DNA of 64,000 nucleotides from Paracoccus aminophilus JCM 7686 (lineage in GTDB: Bacteria; Pseudomonadota; Alphaproteobacteria; Rhodobacterales; Rhodobacteraceae), in assembly GCF_000444995.1 (NCBI RefSeq), contig NC_022043.1, forward strand, positions 186,001 to 250,000. Direction: 5' to 3'. Positions 1-9,238 of the stretch are shown piece after piece. Made by a program: the position numbers and the translations under genes. Each line of letters opens with the position of its first letter. Positions within the stretch are counted from its first letter, which is position 1. The notes below the pieces were generated by a model, which was given only the letters and a program-made list of their open reading frames with translations, did no database searches and was not told the DNA's origin.

Positions 1-608
1 CCGAGGGGCTGTTCACGGCGGAAATCGCGCCGGTAACCGTCGGGACGGGCAAGACCGAGACCCTCGTCTCGATTGATGAACAACCCGGCAAGGCGCGGCC
101 CGACAAGATCCCGACCCTGAAACCGGCGTTCCGCGACGGCGGCACGGTGACGGCGGCCAACTCCTCGTCGATTTCCGACGGGGCGGCGGCGCTGGTTCTG
201 ATGCGCGCCTCCGAGGCAGAGCGGCGCGGTCTGACGCCCCGTGCGCGCATTCTCGGCCATGCAACCTATGCCGACAAGCCCGCGCTTTTTGCAACGGCAC
301 CGATTGGAGCTATCCAAAAACTCTACGATAAAACAACACTTAACCGCGATAACTTCGATCTTTTCGAGATCAATGAAGCCTTTGCCGTCGTCGCCATGGC
401 CGCGATGCAAGAGCTTGGCCTGCCCCATGACAAGGTCAATATCCACGGCGGCGCCTGTGCGCTTGGTCATCCGATTGGCGCCTCGGGCGCGCGGGTTCTG
501 GTGACGCTGCTTCATGCGCTCGAAAGTCAGGGGCAACAGCGCGGCATCGCTTCGCTCTGCATCGGCGGCGGCGAGGCGACCGCGATTGCCATCGAAAGGA
601 TGTCCTGA
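1..608 (+). CDS. acetyl-CoA C-acyltransferase (thiolase), 5'-truncated by window edge
   Basis: C-terminal part of a thiolase, which cleaves or forms beta-ketoacyl-CoA. The frame is open from the first bases, so the N-terminal half with the acyl-accepting Cys lies outside the window. Visible family motifs are [16 protein letters not shown] (catalytic His) and near the end CIGGGEA (catalytic Cys). The stop overlaps the next start (TGATG at 606-610), so it is translationally coupled to an acyl-CoA dehydrogenase. This is typical of fatty-acid or branched-chain acyl-CoA degradation operons. Substrate chain length cannot be read from this fragment. Confidence 0.93.
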   Translation, partial: EGLFTAEIAPVTVGTGKTETLVSIDEQPGKARPDKIPTLKPAFRDGGTVTAANSSSISDGAAALVLMRASEAERRGLTPRARILGHATYADKPALFATAPIGAIQKLYDKTTLNRDNFDLFEINEAFAVVAMAAMQELGLPHDKVNIHGGACALGHPIGASGARVLVTLLHALESQGQQRGIASLCIGGGEATAIAIERMS

Positions 609-1735
609 TGTTGCTCACAGAAACGCAGGAACAAATCCGCGACGCCGCCCGCGCCTTCGCGCAAGAGCGTCTCGCCCCCGGCGCGGCCGCCCGCGATGCC
701 GATCACGCCTTCCCGCGCGCCGAACTGGCCGAGATGGGCGCGCTTGGTTTCCTGGGGATGCTGGTCCCAGAAGACTGGGGCGGTTCGGATCTGGGCATGG
801 TGGCCTATGCAGTCGCACTTGAAGAGATCGCGGCCGGAGACGGGGCCTGCTCGACCATCGTTTCTGTCCATTCTTCCGTAGGTTGCATGCCGATCCTCAA
901 ATATGGAACCGAGGCGCAGAAGGCCGAATATCTGCCGCGAATGGCCTCGGGCGACTGGATCGGGGGCTTTGCCCTGACCGAGCCTTCGACCGGCTCGGAT
1001 GCGGGCGCGATCAAGACACGAGCGGTGCGGGACGGCGATGAGTATGTCATCAACGGCGCGAAGCAATTCATCACCTCGGGCAAGAATGGCAAGGTCATCA
1101 TCCTCTTTGCAGTGACCGATCCCAGTGCGGGCAAGAAGGGAATCTCGGCCTTCATCGTGCCGACGGACACGCCCGGTTATGAGGTCATGTCAGTCGAGCA
1201 CAAGCTCGGCCAGCACAGTTCGGACACCTGCGCGCTGGCCTTTACCGAGATGCGGATTCCGGCGGCCAACCTGCTCGGGGCCGAGGGCGAGGGGCTGAAG
1301 ATCGCGCTTTCGAACCTCGAGGGCGGGCGCATCGGCATTGCGGCTCAGGCGGTCGGCATGGCGCGCGCGGCCTTCGAAGCGGCGCGGGATTATGCGCGCG
1401 ACCGCATTACCTTCGGCCGCCCGATCATCGAGCATCAGGCCGTGGCCTTCAAACTGGCCGATATGGCAACCCAAATCGCGACGGCGCGGCAGATGGTGCT
1501 TCACGCCGCAGCCCTGCGCGAAGCCGGTCTGCCCTGCCTGACCGAGGCCTCGATGGCCAAACTCGTCGCCTCGGAAATGGCTGAGCGCGTCTGTTCGGAT
1601 GCGATCCAGATCCATGGCGGCTACGGCTATTTGCGCGATTACCCGGTCGAGCGGATTTACCGCGATGTCCGGGTCTGCCAGATCTATGAGGGCACAAGCG
1701 AGATCCAGCGTCTGGTCATCGCCCGCAGCCTCTAG
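608..1735 (+). CDS. acyl-CoA dehydrogenase (short/branched-chain type)
   Basis: FAD enzyme oxidising acyl-CoA to trans-2-enoyl-CoA and passing electrons to ETF. At 375 residues it has the usual family length. Both family signatures are present: [13 protein letters not shown] around residue 125, and the C-terminal [17 protein letters not shown] stretch. The glutamate of the terminal YEGTSEIQ motif is the catalytic base position in short-chain and butyryl-type enzymes. The start codon overlaps the stop of the upstream thiolase. The specific acyl substrate (butyryl, isobutyryl or 2-methylbutyryl) is not decided by sequence alone. Confidence 0.93.
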   Translation: MLLTETQEQIRDAARAFAQERLAPGAAARDADHAFPRAELAEMGALGFLGMLVPEDWGGSDLGMVAYAVALEEIAAGDGACSTIVSVHSSVGCMPILKYGTEAQKAEYLPRMASGDWIGGFALTEPSTGSDAGAIKTRAVRDGDEYVINGAKQFITSGKNGKVIILFAVTDPSAGKKGISAFIVPTDTPGYEVMSVEHKLGQHSSDTCALAFTEMRIPAANLLGAEGEGLKIALSNLEGGRIGIAAQAVGMARAAFEAARDYARDRITFGRPIIEHQAVAFKLADMATQIATARQMVLHAAALREAGLPCLTEASMAKLVASEMAERVCSDAIQIHGGYGYLRDYPVERIYRDVRVCQIYEGTSEIQRLVIARSL

Positions 1736-1747
1736 CGGCAGGGCCGC

Positions 1748-2779
1748 TTAGTCCACCGCAGCAAGCCCGCGCGCGTGAAGATCGTGCAGCTGCGCCATCT
1801 CGGCGGCGCTCAGCGAGATCCCTTCGGCCATCGCGATCTTGCGCGCGGCAAAGCGGCGCTGCGAGGGCAACCGCGCGCCCTGCCCGGCAATCGCATCAAG
1901 AAACGCCTCGCCCTTGGCGATCGGATTGCCGCGCCCGCCCGACATGCGCGCGGGATCGAAGGCCAGAACCAGTTCGCCGTGGCGCGGCGCGATCGCGGTG
2001 GTGCCAAGAAAGTCGAGCGCCTCGTCGCTGGTGAAATCGCCGATCATCGCGCCCGCCAGAAGCTCGATCATGGTCGAGATCGCCGAGCCCTTATGGCCAC
2101 CAAACGGCAACATCGCCCCGGAAAGCGCCGCTTCGGGATCGGTGGTCGGATTGCCATCGGCGTCAATGGCCCAACCTTCGGGCAGCTGCTTCCCAGCGCG
2201 GCGATAAAGCTCGACCTCGCCGCGTGCGACGACGGAGGTCGCGAAATCAAAGACATAGGGCGTGTCGCCGGCACGCGGCCAGCCGAAGGCAAAGGGGTTG
2301 GTGCCCAAAAGTGGCTTATCGCCCCCGGAAGGCGCCACCGTCGCATAGCTCGGACACATCGCCATCGCGGCCAGACCCTGATCGGCCAAAGCCTCGACCT
2401 CGGGCCAGAGCGCGGCGAAATGGGTGCAATCATTGATGACCAGCGCCGCCACGCCGAATTTGCGGGTCTTTTCCGCCAGCACCGGCGCGCCAAGCTCGAA
2501 GGCGAGATTGGCGAAACCGCTTTTCGCATCGACCCGCACCACGGCGCTGTCATCTTGCAGCAAGACCGGCTCGGCATCCGGCACGACCTTGCCAAGCTTC
2601 AGCGTGCGCAGGCAGCCCTCGATGCGATAGACGCCGTGGGATTTGCAATTGTCGCGTTCGGCTGCAATGATGGTGCGGGCAATCGCGGCACCTTGCGGGT
2701 GGCTGAAGCCCCCCCGGGTCAGGATCTCGGTTGCAAGCTCCGTCAGATCGCTGATGGAAATCGCCGTGGCGTCAGTCAT
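1748..2779 (-). CDS. dpkA: Ldh-family imine reductase, DpkA-like (pyrroline/piperideine-2-carboxylate reductase)
   Basis: NAD(P)H-dependent oxidoreductase of the malate/L-lactate dehydrogenase-2 fold, 343 residues. Hallmarks are SHGVYRIEG (about residue 45), CTHFAALWPEVE, LLGTNPFAFGWPR and MLPFGGHKGSAIS. These resemble Pseudomonas DpkA more than ureidoglycolate or malate enzymes. DpkA reduces cyclic imines such as delta1-pyrroline-2-carboxylate to L-proline. That is the step missing from the 3-hydroxyproline branch encoded at 24.7-27.4 kb, so I infer that role. I chose the start at 2779 because GGGAGG precedes it; an in-frame upstream ATG at 2854 would run through the promoter palindrome. The C-terminus abuts, tail to tail, the acyl-CoA dehydrogenase gene. 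Confidence 0.72.
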   Translation of the reverse strand: MTDATAISISDLTELATEILTRGGFSHPQGAAIARTIIAAERDNCKSHGVYRIEGCLRTLKLGKVVPDAEPVLLQDDSAVVRVDAKSGFANLAFELGAPVLAEKTRKFGVAALVINDCTHFAALWPEVEALADQGLAAMAMCPSYATVAPSGGDKPLLGTNPFAFGWPRAGDTPYVFDFATSVVARGEVELYRRAGKQLPEGWAIDADGNPTTDPEAALSGAMLPFGGHKGSAISTMIELLAGAMIGDFTSDEALDFLGTTAIAPRHGELVLAFDPARMSGGRGNPIAKGEAFLDAIAGQGARLPSQRRFAARKIAMAEGISLSAAEMAQLHDLHARGLAAVD

Positions 2780-2824
2780 GCTCTGTCCCTCCCATGCCGG
2801 TTCGCGCCCCTGCGGGCTTTTACT

Positions 2825-2845
2825 TTGTATACAACGTGCATGCAA
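2825..2845. promoter_or_regulatory. candidate GntR-type operator upstream of dpkA-like gene
   Basis: A perfect 10-base palindrome TTGTATACAA (2825-2834) is followed at once by CGTGCATGCAA (2835-2845), itself containing the palindrome TGCATGCA. It lies 46-66 bases upstream of the 2779 start. The form resembles sites bound by GntR/FadR-type repressors. The second element recurs as CGTGCATACAA at 19443-19453, in front of the hydroxyproline importer. No GntR gene lies in the window. Confidence 0.5.
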
Positions 2846-2960
2846 AATGAGCAACTCCGCGCGGGCCTTCGGTAGTCCGCACCGATCCGCGCGCTGGTCA
2901 GTCGCTTGACTTTACCCGGCTTCCGCCCATTCTGGCGCTGCAGATCTGCGAGAACATGCC

Positions 2961-3746
2961 ATGACCGAGCCGACCCATTTCGCCATTCATTTCGACCGCC
3001 CCGAAGATGAGCCCGACAGCGGTCGGGTCAATGTCGGCTGGTTTTTGATGAACGACAAGCGCGCAGTGCTGTTTGATCCGCCCGAGCGCGTCGCCATCCG
3101 CGACACCAGCAAGAAACATGCGAAATCGGCCTCGCGCTGCCCGGCGGTGATCCAGCTGGAAAGCCGCTATTTCATGGTGCGCTGCCCCTATGATCTCAAT
3201 ATCGGCTTCACCCGCGACAGCGAAGGCCGCGCCGCACTTGTGAACCGAGAGGGCGTGGCCTCGCCAGTGCGCGCGAACAAGCTTTCGCAGATCCTGACCA
3301 TGGTGAATGAGGCAGAGTGGCGTTATCCCGACCGACCGACGATCCAGGTCACGCTGCCCTATTGCTTCATTGCCGACGAAACCGTCTATGTCAGCCAGAT
3401 CGCGCCCTTCCTGCATTACCGCCCCGATCCCCTGCCCGGCACGATCTTTGGCGGCCGTTTCCCGATCAATGTCTGGCCGCGCCCGCTGATGTGGGCCTTC
3501 GAATGGCATGATCCGCGCAAGGATATCGTCCTGCGCCGGGGCGAACCATTGTTCTACGTCCAGTTTGAGGCGAATGATCCGAGCCGCCCGATCAATCTTT
3601 TCGAGGCCGACCGCACGCCCGAGCTCGAAACCTATATGGAGGGCTTGCATGATGTGGTCTCGATGGTGAACCAGACCTTCTCGCTCTTCAAAAGCGCCGA
3701 GGCGCGGCGGCCGAAATCCTTGCTCTCGGCCAAAAAGCGGGATTGA
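2961..3746 (+). CDS. conserved-looking hypothetical protein
   Basis: 261 residues, not recognised. No signal peptide or membrane segment. It is rich in aromatic residues and proline (VNVGWFLMNDK near the N-terminus, YFMVRCPYDLN around residue 75, LPYCFIADETVYVSQ around 134, FPINVWPRPLMWAFEWHD around 170). It ends in a basic tail (RRPKSLLSAKKRD). It looks like a globular, well-folded cytoplasmic protein and has strong coding character, including the local codon bias. The start at 2961 is the only well-placed ATG. Downstream on the same strand is an MFS exporter 115 bases away; no shared function can be argued. Confidence 0.8.
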   Translation: MTEPTHFAIHFDRPEDEPDSGRVNVGWFLMNDKRAVLFDPPERVAIRDTSKKHAKSASRCPAVIQLESRYFMVRCPYDLNIGFTRDSEGRAALVNREGVASPVRANKLSQILTMVNEAEWRYPDRPTIQVTLPYCFIADETVYVSQIAPFLHYRPDPLPGTIFGGRFPINVWPRPLMWAFEWHDPRKDIVLRRGEPLFYVQFEANDPSRPINLFEADRTPELETYMEGLHDVVSMVNQTFSLFKSAEARRPKSLLSAKKRD

Positions 3747-3860
3747 ACGCGGCGTGGCGCGCTGCATTCGGGGTTGAAGCCCGCCCAGATGCGCGCCATT
3801 GCTATCGGTATCTGACCCGCGCCACCGCAGTCCCGGTGGCGGCTGACCACGGATCGCCGA

Positions 3861-5255
3861 GTGAACCGGACCACGCCTCTTATTCTTGCGGTCGCCTTGT
3901 TCATGGAAAACATGGATTCGACGATCATCGCGACCTCGCTGCCCGCGATTGCCACCGATATCGGCACCACGCCGATCGCGCTGAAGCTGGCGCTGACTTC
4001 TTATCTGGTCGCGCTGGCGATTTTCATTCCGATCAGCGGCTGGATGGCGGATCGCTTTGGCGCGAAACGGATTTTCCGAGCCGCAATCGCGGTCTTCATG
4101 CTGGGCTCGATCCTCTGTGCCTGCGCGAATTCGCTTGGCTTTTTCGTGATCGCGCGTTTCCTGCAAGGCATGGGCGGCGCGATGATGACGCCGGTCGGGC
4201 GGCTGGTGCTGGTGCGTTCGACCCCGAAAAGCGATCTCGTCTCGGCCATGTCCTGGCTGACGGTGCCCGCGCTGGTTGGCCCACTGGTCGGCCCGCCGGT
4301 CGGCGGCTTCATCACCACCTATCTCACCTGGCACTGGATCTTTCTGATCAATGTGCCGATCGGCATTGCCGGGATCTGGCTCGCCACCCGCTTTCTGCCC
4401 GAGACGCCCCCCACCGAGACCCCGCCGCTGGACCGACCGGGCTTCATCCTGAGCGGCATCGCCGCCTCGGGTGTGGTTTTCGGCCTTTCGGTCGCGAGCC
4501 TGCCAGCGGTGCCAGTCAGCGTCGGCGTGATTACGATGATCATCGGGCTGGTGTCGGGCGTGCTTTATCTGCGCCATGCCCGCACCGCCGCCCATCCGCT
4601 CCTGCGCCTGTCGCTCTTTGAAAACCGCGTCTTTCGCGCCGCTGTCTTCGGTGGCAGCCTCTTTCGCATTGGCATCGGCGCGGTGCCCTTCCTGTTGCCG
4701 CTGATGCTGCAAATCGGCTTTGGCCTGACGCCCTTCCAGTCGGGCTCGATCACCGCGATTTCGGCGCTCGGGGCAATGGGGATGAAATTCATCACCAATT
4801 GGATCTTTAAGACGGCTGGGTTCAAGACCGTGCTGACGCTCGGCTCGCTGATCGCGGCGGCGACGGTTGCGGTCTATGGCCTTCTGACCCCGGCAACACC
4901 TTTCGCGGTGATGTTGCTCATTCTCTTCATCGGTGGCGTCATCCGCTCGATGTTTTTCACCGGCGTCAATGCCTTGGCCTATGCCGATGTGCCCGCCGCC
5001 GACACCAGCGCTGCAACGCCGATCACCGCTGTTTTCCAGCAAATCAGCATCGCGCTTGGCGTCGCGGTCGCGGGTGGCGTGCTGGAGATCTGCACCCAGA
5101 TCCGTGGCAGCGGCCTGACCATCGCCGATTTCCACACGGCGTTCTATGTCGTGGCCGCGATTTCGGCCTCGGCGGCGATCTTCTTCGTCGGCCTGCCCGC
5201 GAATGCCGGGAGCGCAGTCACCGGACGCGGCAAGGAAAGCAGCAAGGCCCGGTAA
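3861..5255 (+). CDS. MFS multidrug-type exporter, DHA2 family
   Basis: 464-residue polytopic membrane protein with about 14 predicted hydrophobic segments, the DHA2 (EmrB/QacA-like) layout. Loop motif A is seen as GWMADRFGAKRIFR around residue 55. Motif C-like GPLVGPPVGGFIT, typical of drug/proton antiporters, follows near residue 140. It starts with GTG at 3861. The substrate is unknown and no regulator is adjacent. The stop codon sits in a short inverted repeat, 7-base arms at 5247-5253 and 5264-5270, with no T tract. Confidence 0.88.
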   Translation: MNRTTPLILAVALFMENMDSTIIATSLPAIATDIGTTPIALKLALTSYLVALAIFIPISGWMADRFGAKRIFRAAIAVFMLGSILCACANSLGFFVIARFLQGMGGAMMTPVGRLVLVRSTPKSDLVSAMSWLTVPALVGPLVGPPVGGFITTYLTWHWIFLINVPIGIAGIWLATRFLPETPPTETPPLDRPGFILSGIAASGVVFGLSVASLPAVPVSVGVITMIIGLVSGVLYLRHARTAAHPLLRLSLFENRVFRAAVFGGSLFRIGIGAVPFLLPLMLQIGFGLTPFQSGSITAISALGAMGMKFITNWIFKTAGFKTVLTLGSLIAAATVAVYGLLTPATPFAVMLLILFIGGVIRSMFFTGVNALAYADVPAADTSAATPITAVFQQISIALGVAVAGGVLEICTQIRGSGLTIADFHTAFYVVAAISASAAIFFVGLPANAGSAVTGRGKESSKAR

Positions 5256-5468
5256 GCGACCACACCGGGCGGGACCTTTCGCTGCTGTTACGCCGCCCGC
5301 CGCCGCAGAGCGAGGCTTCGAAGTGCGGTGCCAAAACCATCTCGTCGCGATCAAAGCTGCGCGCAAACATCTCACCCCAAGAGGGTATTTGATGCTTTAA
5401 CTCAACCTTTGAGGGAGTTACACTTTAGGAGATTGATTGAGATACGATTTTTGAGGCAGGCCCGCGTA
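5256..5468 (+). promoter_or_regulatory. AT-rich leader of the glycosyltransferase gene
   Basis: The last 80 bases before the 5469 start have clearly lower GC than the flanks. They contain a small inverted repeat, TAACTC then GAGTTA around 5398-5419, close to the start codon. It may be the promoter and 5' leader. No recognisable binding site or small gene is seen in the rest. Confidence 0.3.
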
Positions 5469-8400
5469 ATGACCAATCCAAAACGTTTCATCGCTCTGGA
5501 AAAAGAGATCATCGAATCCGGCCTCTTTGATGCCCGTTGGTATATGGAGCAATATCCTGATGTGGCGCGGACCGGCCTCAGCGCATTGACGCATTTCGTC
5601 CGCTTTGGCATGTTGCTCAATCGCGATCCCGGCGCGACCTTCAGCGTGCGCGACTATATTTTCCAAAATCCCACAAGCGCGAATGCCGACGTTCCGCCCT
5701 TCCTGCATTATTTGCGCGAAGGGCGGCAATCATCCGATGTCGACGAACCCGGGCGCCGCTTTCTCCCGAAGGGCGCCGCTGCGGGGCGCGTCGCGCTGGT
5801 GGTGACGACGGTGCATTTTGCCGATTTTCACTTGCGCCTGCGCGGCTGGGTTTTGGACGAAGACCGCCCCGGCCTGCCGCTGCGGCTGAATTGCACGGTC
5901 GGCAGCCAGCCCCCGGTCGAGCTGCTTGCCCGGCAGCTTTCCAGTCAAGACGTCTCGGATGCGACCCCGGCGGGGGCGATGTCTTTTGAGCTCGGCCTCG
6001 AAATTTTTGAGAAGGACGCCGCCTCAGATGTGATATTGCAGGTCGTGGGTACCGACGCGCATCTGACCCTCGCGATTGCGCCGGCGCCCCGCGACCCGGC
6101 AGCCGATACAAGTGGAGCGATCGTCACGAAGCGTGCCATCACCGCAGAGGACAAGGTCATCGGCAATGTCGAAACGGTTTCGCCCAGCAGCGTCACCGGC
6201 TGGGCGCTTTGCACGGGTCCGTCCGAGCCTGACGCGCCCGATCTTATCCTGACGGTGAACGGGCAGGTCTATTCCCAGACCCGATGCACCAAGCTGCGGC
6301 CCGATGTCCAGAAAGTGCATGGCGGTGACGGCTATGTCGGTTATGCGTTTGAAATCGCGCCGAATCTTTTGACCTCGGCCCCGCTTTCCGTCGGTGTCGA
6401 AGCAGCGAGCGGCGAGTCCGCCATTCGGCAAAGCGGCAAGACCATCTCTCTTCCCGGCATGCATCTGCCTGCGCTCAACGCGGCCCCCTTGCGCCAAATC
6501 GAGGTCGAGGCAAACCTGCCCCGCGCCGAGAAGATCTCGGTGATCATTCTCAACCGCAACGGCGCTGGCATCTTGCGCGATATGCTGGACTCGGCCGAGC
6601 GGGTCGGCGAGCTTTCGGCCTATGAATGGATCGTGCTCGACCATCAATCGACGGACGATTCCGAGGCGGTCTGCAACGCGGCGCGCGAACGCGGTTGCGA
6701 TCTGCGCTTCATCGATCGCAAGGGCAATTTCAGCTTCAGCGAATCCAACAATTACGGCGCGGCTCTGGCGACGGGCGATCTCCTGCTCTTTGCCAATAAT
6801 GATCTGATCTTCCGCGAGCCTTTGGCGGAACGCATTCGTGAGACCATGCGGGATGACCGGATCGGTCTTCTCGGGGCAAAACTGCTCGATCACGTCGACG
6901 CGGCCGCTTGGCAGGACCGCCTGCCGATCCAGCATCTCGGCGTCTTCATGAAGCCCTCGATCGAGAATGGCTGGCTACGGCCCTATGAATCGCGCGCGAC
7001 CCCGGAAATGCCTCTGGTGCCGGGCGCCTTGATTGAGCAACCGGCGGTGACCGGGGCGATCTTTGCGATGCGCCGTGCCGATTTCGAGGCCGTCGGCGGC
7101 TTCGACGAGGGCTATTCCTACGGCCTTGAGGATGTGGATCTCTGTTTCAAGGTCACGGAAAGGCTCGGCAAGAAGATCATTTGCGACAATGGGTTAGAGA
7201 TCATCCACCATCGCGGTTTCAGCCGAAATAAGGACACCAGTGCCGAGGCGCGGCGCCAGCGCAACAATGCGTTGTTCAACCAGAGCTGGGCAAGCTGGCT
7301 GCGACGCAACATCCGCAATGATGTCCTGACCCGGCCCGGCTTCTGGACCGGCGCGCGCCCGGTGGTCGGTTTTGTGGTGACCGATACGGAAACGGCGGGC
7401 GATTATTACACCGCACTCGAGCTGGGCCGCGCCTTGCAAGAGATCGAGCCGGTTCATCTGCGCTATCTCTCTGAAAATGAATGGCAAGATCTTGCGGGCA
7501 TCGACATTCTGATCGTCATGGTGACCCGGTTTGACATCACCAAGGTCAAGGCGATCAACCCCTATGCGCTGACGATCAACTGGACGCGGCAATGGTTCGA
7601 CCGTTGGGCGAAAGATCCCAGCATCCATGCCTATGATCACGTCTGGGCATCCTCGCAGCGCGCGGCTGATTATCTGGCCGAGCGGATTGGCCGAGATGTC
7701 GACACGGTCCCGATCGCCTCGAATTATGCGGTCTTTTCAGCGGGCGCCCGGCGCGCGCAATATGAAAGCGACTGGTGCTTCACCGGCAGCTATTTCAACC
7801 TTGCCCGTGAAATCCAGTTCCAGCTCGACCCCGCAGCGATCCACGGCAAAGGGATCGTCTTCGGCCACAATTGGGAGGGCACCCCGTTCGAGCCGATCAG
7901 TGTCGGGCCGGTGCCTTATTCCGAGCTGCCCGACGTCTATGCCTCGACAAAAATCGTGATCGACGACGCCAATATTGCGACCAAGCCCTGGGGGAGCTGC
8001 AACAGCCGGGTGTTCGATGCGCTGGCCGCAGGTTGCCTGCTGATCACCAATGGCGATCTTGGGGCGCAAGAGCTTTTCGGCGATCTCGTCCCGACCTTCC
8101 ACGACCGCGAGTCGCTGACCCAGACGCTGAATTACTGGCTCGCGCATGAGGACGAACGTCTGGCGCGCGTTGCCACCTTGCAAAAGCGGATTGCGGCCCA
8201 CCATTCCTACGCCGCTCGGGCGCGTCAGGTGACGCAGATGCTGCGCGCGCGGCCTGCGCCGATGCGGATCGCGATCAAATGCGCCGCGCCGCGCAGCCAG
8301 AACGCCCAATGGGGCGATTTCCACTTTGCCGAAAGCCTTGCTGCCGCGTTGCGCCGCACGGGGGCCATTGTCCGCGTCGATTGCCGGGAAAACTGGTATG

Positions 8401-9176
8401 GCGGGATTGCCGATACGGATGACGCCGTGATCGTGCTTCGCGGCTTGCTTGCCTATAAATTGCAGCCGCATCAGAAAAATATCATGTGGCTGATCAGCCA
8501 TCCCGATGAACTGCCGCTTTCCGAATTGCAGCAATACGACCAGATTTTCGTCGCATCGGCTCCCCATGCCCAAACCTTGGCCGAGCAATGCGCGGTGCCG
8601 ATCGACTTTCTGCCGCAATGCACCGACACCGAGCGCTTCCGCTTCGACGAAGAGCTCGTCAACCAGCGCCCCGAACGGGTCCTCTTCGTCGGAAACTCGC
8701 GCGGGCATTTCCGGGAATCGATCCGCTGGTCGGTCGAACATGGGCTCGATATCGACATCTATGGCGGCGGCTGGGAGCCCTTCATCACCGACGACCGCCT
8801 CAAGGGCAATGTCGTGCCGAACCGCGTGTTGGGCGAGCTTTATGCCTCAAGCCGGATCGTGCTGTGCGACCATTGGGCGGATATGCGCGACAAGGGTTAT
8901 GTCTCGAACCGGGTCTTCGACGTGCTCGCTGTTGGCGGCCGGTTGGTGGTGGATGATGTCGCCGGAATGGCCGATCTGGTCCCGGCGGGCTATGATGTCT
9001 TCCGCAACGCCGAAGAGCTCGCCGCGCTCATCAACCGCCCCGACGAGGTCGATGTGGACGAGCGCGCGCGACTGGCGGAATGGGTGAAGGAACATCATTC
9101 GTTCGACGCGCGCGCGCGCAAGCTCTTTGCCTGCTGCGAGGCTTTGTGTGGAGGGGCGCGTCAGCTCGCTGGCTGA
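5469..9176 (+). CDS. three-domain glycosyltransferase (GT2 plus two CgeB-like GT domains)
   Basis: 1235-residue cytoplasmic glycosyltransferase, likely acting on a cell-surface polysaccharide. The N-terminal FDARWYMEQYPDVA followed by LTHFVRFGMLLNRDPG is the short repeat found in capsule and rhamnan glycosyltransferases. A GT2 domain spans about residues 355-600 (ISVIILNRNGAG, then FANNDLIF as the DxD-like site, then GLEDVDLCF). Two GT4/CgeB-type modules follow, about 626-925 and 934-1235, each carrying an NSRVFDALA or SNRVFDVLA helix motif. The C-terminal half therefore looks internally duplicated. I chose the start at 5469 because MTNPKRF begins the conserved region; upstream in-frame starts extend into AT-rich leader. 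A convergent sulfotransferase with a glycan-type C-terminal tail follows. Confidence 0.85.
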   Translation: MTNPKRFIALEKEIIESGLFDARWYMEQYPDVARTGLSALTHFVRFGMLLNRDPGATFSVRDYIFQNPTSANADVPPFLHYLREGRQSSDVDEPGRRFLPKGAAAGRVALVVTTVHFADFHLRLRGWVLDEDRPGLPLRLNCTVGSQPPVELLARQLSSQDVSDATPAGAMSFELGLEIFEKDAASDVILQVVGTDAHLTLAIAPAPRDPAADTSGAIVTKRAITAEDKVIGNVETVSPSSVTGWALCTGPSEPDAPDLILTVNGQVYSQTRCTKLRPDVQKVHGGDGYVGYAFEIAPNLLTSAPLSVGVEAASGESAIRQSGKTISLPGMHLPALNAAPLRQIEVEANLPRAEKISVIILNRNGAGILRDMLDSAERVGELSAYEWIVLDHQSTDDSEAVCNAARERGCDLRFIDRKGNFSFSESNNYGAALATGDLLLFANNDLIFREPLAERIRETMRDDRIGLLGAKLLDHVDAAAWQDRLPIQHLGVFMKPSIENGWLRPYESRATPEMPLVPGALIEQPAVTGAIFAMRRADFEAVGGFDEGYSYGLEDVDLCFKVTERLGKKIICDNGLEIIHHRGFSRNKDTSAEARRQRNNALFNQSWASWLRRNIRNDVLTRPGFWTGARPVVGFVVTDTETAGDYYTALELGRALQEIEPVHLRYLSENEWQDLAGIDILIVMVTRFDITKVKAINPYALTINWTRQWFDRWAKDPSIHAYDHVWASSQRAADYLAERIGRDVDTVPIASNYAVFSAGARRAQYESDWCFTGSYFNLAREIQFQLDPAAIHGKGIVFGHNWEGTPFEPISVGPVPYSELPDVYASTKIVIDDANIATKPWGSCNSRVFDALAAGCLLITNGDLGAQELFGDLVPTFHDRESLTQTLNYWLAHEDERLARVATLQKRIAAHHSYAARARQVTQMLRARPAPMRIAIKCAAPRSQNAQWGDFHFAESLAAALRRTGAIVRVDCRENWYGGIADTDDAVIVLRGLLAYKLQPHQKNIMWLISHPDELPLSELQQYDQIFVASAPHAQTLAEQCAVPIDFLPQCTDTERFRFDEELVNQRPERVLFVGNSRGHFRESIRWSVEHGLDIDIYGGGWEPFITDDRLKGNVVPNRVLGELYASSRIVLCDHWADMRDKGYVSNRVFDVLAVGGRLVVDDVAGMADLVPAGYDVFRNAEELAALINRPDEVDVDERARLAEWVKEHHSFDARARKLFACCEALCGGARQLAG

Positions 9177-9209
9177 ACGCGCCATCAAGGTCGCGCCCGG
9201 AACGAAAGT

Positions 9210-9233
9210 CGTTGCCCCAGTCTTGGGGCAACG
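9210..9233. terminator. bidirectional hairpin between convergent glycosyltransferase and sulfotransferase genes
   Basis: Perfect 10-base stem (CGTTGCCCCA and its complement at 9224-9233) with loop GTCT. It lies in the 62-base gap between two convergent stop codons. T-runs on either side are weak, so efficiency is uncertain. Confidence 0.6.
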
Positions 9234-9238
9234 CGTGC

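Noticed and set aside
2898..5375. Long open frame of about 825 codons on the minus strand opposite the hypothetical and MFS genes
   Set aside because: It is antisense to two genes with clear protein character, is extremely rich in Arg, Asp, Gly and His, and has no domain. This is a high-GC shadow frame.
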